A stretch of DNA of 64,000 nt, from contig JAEEOK010000018.1 of assembly GCA_016284235.1 (NCBI GenBank), positions 1-64,000 on the forward strand. The letters run 5' to 3'. The notes beneath the pieces are model-generated. The model saw only the letters and a program-made list of their open reading frames with translations, did no database searches and was not told the DNA's origin. Source of the stretch: Succinivibrionaceae bacterium. GTDB lineage: Bacteria; Pseudomonadota; Gammaproteobacteria; Enterobacterales; Succinivibrionaceae. A program made the position numbers and the translations under genes. This document shows, piece by piece, positions 13,540 through 21,114 of this stretch (positions within the stretch are counted from its first letter, which is position 1; each line of letters opens with the position of its first letter).

Positions 13540-14361
13540 ATGTTAAAAAAATTTGGAATCTACTACTTGTTATATGGAATAAAAATGCTCAGATTCAAAG
13601 AAATCCGGAGCTACGTTTTAATTCCGCTGATCGTAAACATTCTGATTTTCGCCTTTGCAACCGCATATGTATGGCACAAGGCATCGGAACTGGCAGAGTA
13701 CATAGAATTCGAACTTCCGGACTGGCTTGCCTTCTGCCAGTATCTTATCATTCCTCTGGCTCTGCTTGTCTTTATGGTCATAGCATATTATATGTTTGCC
13801 ACTGTCGCAGGAATTCTCGCAGCACCGTTTAACGGCGCACTGGCAGGAAAGGCAGATGAAATCATCCAGCAGAGAAAACTCAGGGATGAACCGGTTTCAG
13901 CAACATTAAAAGACGTGCCGAGGATCATTGCACATACACTCAGAGTTCTGCTCTACACTCTGCCGAGAATGCTGCTGTCATTTCTCCTGCTTCTGATCCC
14001 TGTGGTCGGTTATATCGCCTGGCTCGCATTTTCAGGCTGGAATGTAGCTGTCGGTTATCTTGACTGTGCCGGAGATAACCACCACAAATCTCTCAGAGAA
14101 CTTATTCTGTCCATGAGAGAAAACCGGGTCGCATGCATCGGATTCGGCATATCCGTCTACTTCATGATGCTTGTGCCGTTTGTCAATATGATAATAATAC
14201 CGGCTGCAGTCTGCGGAAGCACAAAACTTCTTGCTGATCTGGACGGCGGCGCCATTACAGGTGACAAGGAAATTTTTGAACCGGTTCAGGAAGAAAAAGA
14301 AGAATCCGATCGAACAGAAGAACTGCAAACAGAGGAACAGCCGACCGGTGAGGCTGATTAA
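13540..14361 (+). CDS. cysZ: CysZ, sulfate permease-like membrane protein
   Basis: CysZ-family (EI24) proteins mediate sulfate uptake for cysteine synthesis. The 273-residue protein has the family layout: an N-terminal amphipathic segment, hydrophobic segments near 24-46, 66-95, 140-170 and 205-230, and the FNGALAGKADEI region after the second hydrophobic block. The acidic, Glu-rich C-terminus (about 245-273) is extra. Its divergent position to zipA is the E. coli arrangement. Assignment rests on overall pattern and synteny, as there are no catalytic motifs. Confidence 0.88.
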   Translation: MLKKFGIYYLLYGIKMLRFKEIRSYVLIPLIVNILIFAFATAYVWHKASELAEYIEFELPDWLAFCQYLIIPLALLVFMVIAYYMFATVAGILAAPFNGALAGKADEIIQQRKLRDEPVSATLKDVPRIIAHTLRVLLYTLPRMLLSFLLLLIPVVGYIAWLAFSGWNVAVGYLDCAGDNHHKSLRELILSMRENRVACIGFGISVYFMMLVPFVNMIIIPAAVCGSTKLLADLDGGAITGDKEIFEPVQEEKEESDRTEELQTEEQPTGEAD

Positions 14362-14410
14362 TCCGTATCCGGAGATTTCGGCAGATTCAGTAATCTGACC
14401 GAAACCGAAC

Positions 14411-14485
14411 CCGGGCAGAAGGATGTTTCGCTGATGACAGCGGAATTATTTCATAGCAGATATCCTGCTGACACTGTCTGCCCGG
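14411..14485. repeat. Perfect 9-bp inverted repeat between convergent cysZ and tyrA
   Basis: CCGGGCAGA (14411-14419) and TCTGCCCGG (14477-14485) are perfect inverted copies 57 nt apart. A smaller stem-loop, TTTCGG.AGATT / AATCT..CCGAAA, lies just upstream (about 14376-14404). Neither has a T tract. Both genes end here, so the structure may help termination or protect mRNA 3' ends. Confidence 0.5.
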
Positions 14486-14499
14486 CAGTTCTAATGTAT

Positions 14500-15633
14500 C
14501 TACAGTTTAGCATGCACCACGTGATCATGAGCCTGATCCAGAAGAAGTTTTGACTCCTTCATAAACTGTTCCGAGTATTCTCCGAAATATTCTCTGGCCT
14601 TGAGAAAACTTGATACAAAGGCATCCTTGTCCTGCGACTGGATGATTTTCAGGGAACTTTCCACAAACCGTGAATAATTTCTTATGGTTTCAATATTGCG
14701 ATGTGCAGAAAGAATAATATCCGCATAAAGATTAGGATCCTGGGCAAAAAGTCTGCCGACCATCATCAGTTCCAGACGATAGATAGGTGAACTGAGTTTA
14801 ATCAGACTGTCAAGATCAGCATTGGACTGTGCAAGAAAAACTCCATACGCATAAGTGGTAAAATGACGCAGTGCCTGGATAATGCTCATGGCTTCATCAT
14901 GCTCCAGGGCATTAACCTCTTCAATACGGGAACCCCATATTCTCATCTGAGCCAGCACCCACTGGCACTGTTCCGGAAATCTTCCTTCGCAGTACACAAT
15001 CACCTGTTTTGCCAGACTTGCTATATCAGGTCCGAACATAGGGTGCAGTCCCATAACCGGCCCCTTGTGCGTCTCGAGCATAGCCTTGAGCGGAGCAGAT
15101 TTAACAGAGGTGAAATCAGCAAGAATACAGTCCTCCGGCAGATCCTTAAGACCTCTGATTACATCTTCCGTGACATCAATCGGAACACAGACTATGACAA
15201 GACTCGGGTTTGCAAGAATTTTCGGGGCTTCATCCCAATTTCTCCGACTTAATGCATCAACCCTGTAACCTGATGCGCGGAAGGCATTGACAAATATTGA
15301 GCCCAGCTGTCCGTTGCCGCCTATAATCACTATATTGCGGCATGAGGGATTGACACACTTGAAGCCGGCATCATGCTCACTGCTGTATGATTCTCTCATC
15401 ACACGTCTGAGCACGTCCTCCACCATCTGCGGAGACAGTCCGTGCATCTGTGCATCATGGCGGCGCTTTGCAAGCATGCTTGCCTCTCTTTCAGGAGCAT
15501 ATACGGGAACACCGATGCGGCTCTTGACTTCACCAACCTTTGCCACAAGCTGAAGTCTTCTCTTTAGAATAGCTATCAGCTCCCGATCGGTTTTGTCTAT
15601 ATTTTCTCTTAGATTATCCAGTTCTTCATTCAT
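14500..15633 (-). CDS. tyrA: Bifunctional chorismate mutase/prephenate dehydrogenase TyrA
   Basis: TyrA converts chorismate to prephenate and then to 4-hydroxyphenylpyruvate in tyrosine synthesis. The 377-residue protein (E. coli 373) has an AroQ-type mutase domain (about 1-90; LRENIDKTDRELIAILKRR, EREASMLAKRR) and a dehydrogenase domain starting with the dinucleotide fold IVIIGGNGQLGSIFVNAF (about 100-117), with GLHPMFGPD later. It is 12 nt downstream of mlaA and likely co-transcribed. No tyrosine-regulation motif is recognisable. Confidence 0.96.
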   Translation of the reverse strand: MNEELDNLRENIDKTDRELIAILKRRLQLVAKVGEVKSRIGVPVYAPEREASMLAKRRHDAQMHGLSPQMVEDVLRRVMRESYSSEHDAGFKCVNPSCRNIVIIGGNGQLGSIFVNAFRASGYRVDALSRRNWDEAPKILANPSLVIVCVPIDVTEDVIRGLKDLPEDCILADFTSVKSAPLKAMLETHKGPVMGLHPMFGPDIASLAKQVIVYCEGRFPEQCQWVLAQMRIWGSRIEEVNALEHDEAMSIIQALRHFTTYAYGVFLAQSNADLDSLIKLSSPIYRLELMMVGRLFAQDPNLYADIILSAHRNIETIRNYSRFVESSLKIIQSQDKDAFVSSFLKAREYFGEYSEQFMKESKLLLDQAHDHVVHAKL

Positions 15634-15645
15634 GTTCTTATCAGC

Positions 15646-16488
15646 CTAGTCATCAATCTCGTCAAGATATTCCTCTAAATTCTTTTCGTCGGCGGCATCC
15701 TTCTTTATCTGCTCCGCAGCAATACCTTCCTTGCCGATAACAAGTCCTTCCTGATACTGAAGATAAAAATCTCTTGCGGAAATATACGGATCAAAGGATT
15801 TATCAAGGACCTCCTCCTGACTTATCATATCAGCTCTTGAATCAATGGTATTAAGAACGAAATATGAAACGAACCAGTACCATTCAAGTTCACTGTATGG
15901 AAAATACAGATTATCCACTATTCCGCCGACAATGCTTCGCGGCGTACTCATTCCGGTAAACGGAACCTGAATATACGGACCGTTGCCGACATTCCATTTT
16001 CCCAGCACCGTGGAAAAAGTCATAGGTTTATGCTCCATACCCATGTCAGAAGCAATATCCATCAGCCCCAGAACACCGATAGTCGAATTAACCACAAATC
16101 TTCCCGCACTGATCCCTGAATCCGCAAAATTTGCAGTAAGTGCGTTATTCACAACATTATTGACTTCTCTAAAGTTTGACAGAAAATTATGAATGCCTTT
16201 TCTGACAGGCTGAGGCATATAATCGGCATACCCGTGAGCAACAGGCCTGAGAGCGTAGCGATCTAGAAAATCATAATTAAAACTCCAGACTCCGCGGTTA
16301 ACCTTCTCAAAAGGATCTGATGAATTACCCACAAGCATTCCTGTTGACGGAGGATTATGAACCATGGATCTGTGGGATTTCAAATGAGGCAATACCTGAG
16401 GTCCGTCCGCCCATGCCGCACCGGAAAAGGAAGCCAAGAGAACAGATGAAGCAACAAGGGAAGTAATTTTTTTCAGAATTTTTATCAT
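15646..16488 (-). CDS. mlaA: MlaA/VacJ-family phospholipid-asymmetry protein lacking a lipobox
   Basis: MlaA removes mislocalised phospholipids from the outer leaflet of the outer membrane and passes them to MlaC. Family features are clear: DPFEKVNRGVWSFNYDFLDRY, RPVAHGYADYMPQPVRKGIHNFLSN, and RFVVNSTIGVLGLMDIASDMG. E. coli MlaA is a lipoprotein. This protein has a cleavable-looking signal sequence (SLVASSVLLASFSGAAWADG) with no cysteine at all, so lipidation appears impossible. It has about 45 extra residues before the core and an acidic C-terminus. No other mla gene is in the window. Family assignment is strong. Confidence 0.92.
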   Translation of the reverse strand: MIKILKKITSLVASSVLLASFSGAAWADGPQVLPHLKSHRSMVHNPPSTGMLVGNSSDPFEKVNRGVWSFNYDFLDRYALRPVAHGYADYMPQPVRKGIHNFLSNFREVNNVVNNALTANFADSGISAGRFVVNSTIGVLGLMDIASDMGMEHKPMTFSTVLGKWNVGNGPYIQVPFTGMSTPRSIVGGIVDNLYFPYSELEWYWFVSYFVLNTIDSRADMISQEEVLDKSFDPYISARDFYLQYQEGLVIGKEGIAAEQIKKDAADEKNLEEYLDEIDD

Positions 16489-16565
16489 CGGTGCCTGCTA
16501 AAATTTCATTTTTGACAAAAGAAAAAGTGTGCTGAAAATAGAATCCTCTATAAGCGCAGCATACC

Positions 16566-16574
16566 TAGATTATA
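16566..16574 (-). promoter_or_regulatory. Candidate extended -10 promoter of mlaA-tyrA
   Basis: On the minus strand the sequence TGCTATAAT provides an extended -10 element about 80 nt before mlaA. No good -35 is visible 17 bp upstream, which an extended -10 can tolerate. Confidence 0.5.
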
Positions 16575-16812
16575 GCAGGGTAGGACTAATAAGACTATGT
16601 TTAAGAAAAGTATTGATCTCAGTCTGAGTCTGCTGTAACAGCCTGGGCATTTTGATAAAAATTCAAAGAAGGATCCGCATTGTGAAAGAAGTTCTGCACC
16701 GTTTCACACAAGTAAACATTCTTTTTTATCCTTTTCCTATTTTTTTGAGAAAAAAGCCACATCTTGAAACCTGCACGGGTTAAAATTACATGAATTGAAT
16801 TTCAGGTGTTTT

Positions 16813-19800
16813 ATGGAAATATCAGTCAATAACAGAGAAATACGACAGACTAAATCTGCTGCATCTCCTGAAAATGAAATAACAGTTGAAGGAAAGATGT
16901 CAGTCGCAAAGGAAGGCGGATCATATCTTGGAGTAAACATTCGGGATGTGAAATCACTGCTTGCATCCCTTGCTCAAAGTCAGGGACGCGTCCCCCAGCC
17001 CCTTACAGACAGGCAGCAGAAACTCAGCCGCCACCTTGAAACCATAGAAAGAAAAGAGGCCAGACCAGTTAAGGACACGGCCGGAGAATCTTCCGGAAGA
17101 CAGCTGAGTTCTCTTATAACAAGAATTGTCGGCAAGTATCCGGAAATCAACCAGGAGCTGAGTTCTGCACTGAACCGGGAAACACTGTCCGTGCAGTCGG
17201 GAGACAGACTTGCCGCTGAAATTTCCCGAAATCTGGCAAATATGCCGAAGATACTCCAGGCAGATACAACCGCCGGCAAATCACTGCTGGAATTTGTCGC
17301 CCAGGCTGCTGTAGCCAAACTTGATGAAAAGAGCCTGTCGGAAAACTGGAAAAAACAGATCAGCGACAGCAATCTTGCAGTTGTAAAAAACACAAGTCCC
17401 CGCGAGCAGCAGGAGATCTCACGGATTCTGGATGACTCGGTAAAATTCATATATAAAAATCAGGGGAACGCTCTTAAATCAAACAGCGGGGACAGCCTGC
17501 TGAATGCCATCACCGGCAGCGTATCAAGAAATGCTCAGTTTTCTTCCGTACAGACTGCGCCGGTAAAACCGGCAGAATCGTCACATGTTACCTATCTTAA
17601 TCTTTTTTCGCAGATAGCAAACGCCAAAAGCACTCCGGAGGTCAGCGCCGACCTTCTTCAGAAAATCAACAACATAATTATCAAGGCGGCTCAGCTTGCA
17701 ATAGAATCAAATCTGATAGAACCGCCGTCCGATGCACTGGATCAGATCATAGAGGAGGAAGATTTTTCCCTGCAGGATCTGAAATTCGTCAACAGTCTGA
17801 TAACAAAAGCAGCCTCTGGAGCCGGCAGTCAGCCGGTAAGCAAGACATCGCTGATGCATGCTTCAGATATAAACCTGACACAGAAGAATGTATCTTCAGC
17901 GGCAAAGGAGCTTACAGAAGGTGAAATCAATGCTGAGATCAAACGCCATATGGACATCATCCATAACAGCAATGATCTTAAAACCATAGAATCAACACTG
18001 CAAAAAATCAATGATCTCAACAAACAGCTGGCCAGCATAAGGGCTCAAAACGTAATTGCGCAGGCAACCAGACCTGATAGAGCCGTGCAAGGTGCAAAAA
18101 ACGAATCAGCACCATCTGTTCAGCCTTCAGGAGATAATATATCCGCTCAGTCTCAAATCAGCAAAGAGGCAGGACAGGCGGCACCAGCGGCTCAGCATCA
18201 GTCCGGCACCGCCGCATTGCGCACAAATACGGTTCAGACAGTCTCTGAAGGAGAAATCACCAGACCGAATACCCCGGGAACGGGAACAGTATCAGAATCC
18301 TCATCTGAATCAGGAGAAAAAAATCCGCCACGTTTAATCAGCGGATCTGACGGACAGATAAAAGCAGACATACAGTCCGGACAGGATTCTGCTGGCAAAA
18401 ATCTCAGAATTCCTTCCGGACAGATAAAAACAGACATACAGTCCGGACAGGATTCTGCCGGCAAAAACCTCAGAGTTCCTGCCGGACAGGACGCGGTTCA
18501 GCAAAATCCACGTCAAAATCCGCAGATGTCAGTTATTCAGCAGACGACCGTCCTGACCGTCAGAAACAGTGCGAACCCAAGTGCACCGCAGACCGGTATA
18601 CAGGGAGAAGTCCTGAGTAAAAATCAGATCCGCACGGAAGTTCCTCAAATGCAAAACACAGAAGGAAACGAGACTACGAAGGCTTCCGACAGAGGATCTC
18701 TGCAGTCAGATCCGAACCGTCTGAATCCAAAAGCGCATTCGCCGGAAAATCAGATTTCATCAGCGGCGGAATCCGGTGGAAATAAACAAGGTGCAAAGTC
18801 GCAGCCTCTGTCAGATGAATCAGTCCGCAGCACACAGGGCGCAGTTCAGCAAAAAACAGACAGTCAGGTCACAAGGCAGCAAGGCAGTTCAGTACAGCCG
18901 GAACCGTCTTCGGTAAACGCGGCAAAAGATTCTTCTGCAGCAACCGTCAGTGCAGGAAAAGACGTTTCGAATCCGGCATCCAACGTAAACCTTTCCTCAA
19001 GACCCCTGGTAAGCTCTCTAAACAGACAGGAGATACCAAAAGATCCTGTCGCAGAGTCCAGAATATCAGCAAATGATTCCAAAGCGGAAGATATAAAAAG
19101 AACAGCAGCGGAAAATGATGCCGTCAGTACGCCGGAAAAACAGGAGAAGATCAATATATTCAGACGAATAACAAATTTCTTCAATCCGTCCGGTCACGGC
19201 AAAAACAACTCAGGCAGTCAAATCAGATCAGACAGTGATCCGTCAGTCTCTTTTTCAGCATCAAAAAGGAATCAGTCTGTACAAATCCAGACACCTGAGG
19301 ATCCGGCAACACCGAAAGCAATAAAACAGTTTAAAAATGTGCAGACTGCCGTTTCGCTGCAGAATACCGTCTCCGCACAGAGTTCCGGTTTCACCGCCAT
19401 AATGCAGGATTTGGAAAATGAAAATATTAATCCTTCAGTTTTTTCGGCAGCCAGGCATTTGGAATCAATATTTTCTCAAAGTCTCGCATCCACACCGGCA
19501 ATACTCCAGTGGCTGAACTATGTTGATTCCCCGCTTTCAGGAAATAATGTTTTCTCCAAAGGTCTGAGGGCATGGGCCACAATGCTTGTTACCATCAGAA
19601 TGAAGCAATTCGGCATGGATGTGTCCCCTGCTAAAAATCCAAAAATGAAAGAACTTCATGAATGGCAGAAGGAGACACAGGTGGATGACAGTGAACAGTG
19701 GCCTCAGAACTTTCTCAAACACCTGGGGGATCACATTGATAAAATGCACCAGAACATGATGCAAAGAAATGATCCTCTCTGGGCGAATTATATTCCTCTG

Positions 19801-20160
19801 CCGACGCCTCCTCAGAATGAAAAGGAAAACTGCATGAAATTCAGCAGAAAAAAAAGTGCCGGCAGAGAGGATGCTCTGGAGCTTAACTTTTATTTCGAAA
19901 TAAAAAATCTGGGACCTGTGGGGATCAAGGTCTCCTACGCAAAACCGGATATATCTGTAAGAGCAACAGCCGAAACCTACGAGGGATACAGCAGGATCAG
20001 AGAAACCATGCATCTGCTTGAAGAACGCTTTAAGCAGCTTAATCTGAACTGTCATGACTTCAACTGTACAAAAGGTACGGTTTCACACCCAGGATCATCA
20101 GAAGGCTCCGATCAGTCATGGTCAAAGGGAAATGATGTAGGTTTGAATCTGAGGATTTAA
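16813..20160 (+). CDS. fliK: FliK-like flagellar hook-length control protein, very large
   Basis: FliK measures hook length and switches the flagellar export apparatus to late substrates. The C-terminal ~90 residues look like the FliK hook domain (LELNFYFEIKNLGPVGIKVSY ... RIRETMHLLEERFKQL). The protein is 1115 residues, two to three times a typical FliK. Residues ~380-820 are a Gln/Ser/Asn/Pro-rich region that is probably extended and includes a tandem repeat. I use ATG 16813 with AGGTG upstream; the tracked start is a TTG. The next gene is an FlhB C-domain homologue, a pairing seen in other gammaproteobacteria. FliK identity rests on the C-terminus and context. Confidence 0.8.
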   Translation: MEISVNNREIRQTKSAASPENEITVEGKMSVAKEGGSYLGVNIRDVKSLLASLAQSQGRVPQPLTDRQQKLSRHLETIERKEARPVKDTAGESSGRQLSSLITRIVGKYPEINQELSSALNRETLSVQSGDRLAAEISRNLANMPKILQADTTAGKSLLEFVAQAAVAKLDEKSLSENWKKQISDSNLAVVKNTSPREQQEISRILDDSVKFIYKNQGNALKSNSGDSLLNAITGSVSRNAQFSSVQTAPVKPAESSHVTYLNLFSQIANAKSTPEVSADLLQKINNIIIKAAQLAIESNLIEPPSDALDQIIEEEDFSLQDLKFVNSLITKAASGAGSQPVSKTSLMHASDINLTQKNVSSAAKELTEGEINAEIKRHMDIIHNSNDLKTIESTLQKINDLNKQLASIRAQNVIAQATRPDRAVQGAKNESAPSVQPSGDNISAQSQISKEAGQAAPAAQHQSGTAALRTNTVQTVSEGEITRPNTPGTGTVSESSSESGEKNPPRLISGSDGQIKADIQSGQDSAGKNLRIPSGQIKTDIQSGQDSAGKNLRVPAGQDAVQQNPRQNPQMSVIQQTTVLTVRNSANPSAPQTGIQGEVLSKNQIRTEVPQMQNTEGNETTKASDRGSLQSDPNRLNPKAHSPENQISSAAESGGNKQGAKSQPLSDESVRSTQGAVQQKTDSQVTRQQGSSVQPEPSSVNAAKDSSAATVSAGKDVSNPASNVNLSSRPLVSSLNRQEIPKDPVAESRISANDSKAEDIKRTAAENDAVSTPEKQEKINIFRRITNFFNPSGHGKNNSGSQIRSDSDPSVSFSASKRNQSVQIQTPEDPATPKAIKQFKNVQTAVSLQNTVSAQSSGFTAIMQDLENENINPSVFSAARHLESIFSQSLASTPAILQWLNYVDSPLSGNNVFSKGLRAWATMLVTIRMKQFGMDVSPAKNPKMKELHEWQKETQVDDSEQWPQNFLKHLGDHIDKMHQNMMQRNDPLWANYIPLPTPPQNEKENCMKFSRKKSAGREDALELNFYFEIKNLGPVGIKVSYAKPDISVRATAETYEGYSRIRETMHLLEERFKQLNLNCHDFNCTKGTVSHPGSSEGSDQSWSKGNDVGLNLRI
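18352..18483 (+). repeat. 66-bp tandem duplication in fliK
   Basis: Two adjacent 66-bp units encode GQIK(A/T)DIQSGQDSAGKNLR followed by (I/V)P(S/A). They differ at only a handful of bases. A third unit begins (GQ) and then diverges. Confidence 0.9.
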
Positions 20161-20161
20161 C

Positions 20162-20467
20162 ATGGAAGAAAAAAGAACAATCAGCGTAAACTACAACGAG
20201 GATCGCAGCACTCCGGAAATTGTCAGGAAGGCGTCAGGACTCGAAGCTGATGAAATCATAGAAATGGCAAGGGATGCCGGAATTTATATTCATGAAGATC
20301 CTGTTCTGTTCAGTCATCTTGATGAAATACCCGAAGGTTCCTCCATACCCAGAGAACTATATGCAATAATGGCGGAAATTCTTGCCTACTCATATGTGCT
20401 TCAGGGCAAAACGCCTGAGCAGTGGCGACGCTCGGACGGAACTGTGGCAATTAACAAAAAGATATAG
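20162..20467 (+). CDS. FlhB C-terminal-domain homologue (FhlB/YlqH type)
   Basis: This 101-residue protein resembles the cytoplasmic domain of the FlhB/YscU export switch, without the membrane part: ISVNYNEDRSTPEIVRKASG, then EIIEMARDAGIYIHEDPVLFSHL and IPRELYAIMAEILAYSY. The NPTH self-cleavage motif of full FlhB is absent, since the match starts just after where it would be. It starts 1 nt after the fliK stop, with GAGGA upstream, so it is translationally coupled. The likely role is modulation of substrate switching together with the FliK-like protein. Confidence 0.85.
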   Translation: MEEKRTISVNYNEDRSTPEIVRKASGLEADEIIEMARDAGIYIHEDPVLFSHLDEIPEGSSIPRELYAIMAEILAYSYVLQGKTPEQWRRSDGTVAINKKI

Positions 20468-20582
20468 AAATAGATCAAACAAAAAACTTAAATATAAATT
20501 CAGAATGAAGTATCATGAACCAGCTGCTGTTTTGATGACAGTGCATTAAATCAAACAAGGTAGGGAAACAACTGTTAAATCT

Positions 20583-21017
20583 ATGAAAATTTTATCCCCA
20601 ATAGTTCTTGCCGGATTTCTTGTTCTGATTTCCGGATGCGAAAAAAATACAAACCAGGATATGCTTGTCAAATGCCGCAAGGCTAATATCACCCAGGCCA
20701 GCATAAACATGGAGTCGGGCAAATTCAAACAGCTTTATGATGACTGCAAGGCCTTTGTCTCAGCCCAGGAGAATCTGTGTGCATACTCTTCAGAAGAAGA
20801 AAAAACAGCAAGAAACAATTATGAGGCAAGTTTAAACGAAGAGGCGTTAAAAGGATTTAAGGAAATCTGCGGCAGCGGTCTTTTTGACACCAAAAACGTG
20901 GTTGACGGCATTGACAGTCTGACGGACAAGGTAAGCAGCGGAGTCGACAGTATGGTGGACGGCATAAACAGCGCGGCGGAATCCATATCCGAAAAATTCA
21001 GCTCCGATGACAAGTGA
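20583..21017 (+). CDS. Small predicted lipoprotein of unknown function
   Basis: I do not recognise this 144-residue protein. It has a lipoprotein signal peptide (VLAGFLVLISGC, lipid-modified cysteine at about 19), four further cysteines (KCRKA, DDCKA, NLCAY, EICGS) that could form two disulfides in the periplasm, and a C-terminal amphipathic helix-like stretch with a VDSMVDGINSAAESI pattern. It follows the FliK/FhlB pair by 115 nt, but nothing ties it to flagella. Confidence 0.75.
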   Translation: MKILSPIVLAGFLVLISGCEKNTNQDMLVKCRKANITQASINMESGKFKQLYDDCKAFVSAQENLCAYSSEEEKTARNNYEASLNEEALKGFKEICGSGLFDTKNVVDGIDSLTDKVSSGVDSMVDGINSAAESISEKFSSDDK

Positions 21018-21114
21018 CGTTCCCTATGCCCGGAGACTCGAAGAAACTCCTCTCTGCACCGGCGCATTTACGAAAAAAATAAGATCTTCCGCTGAAACGC
21101 GCCGCTTATAAAAA

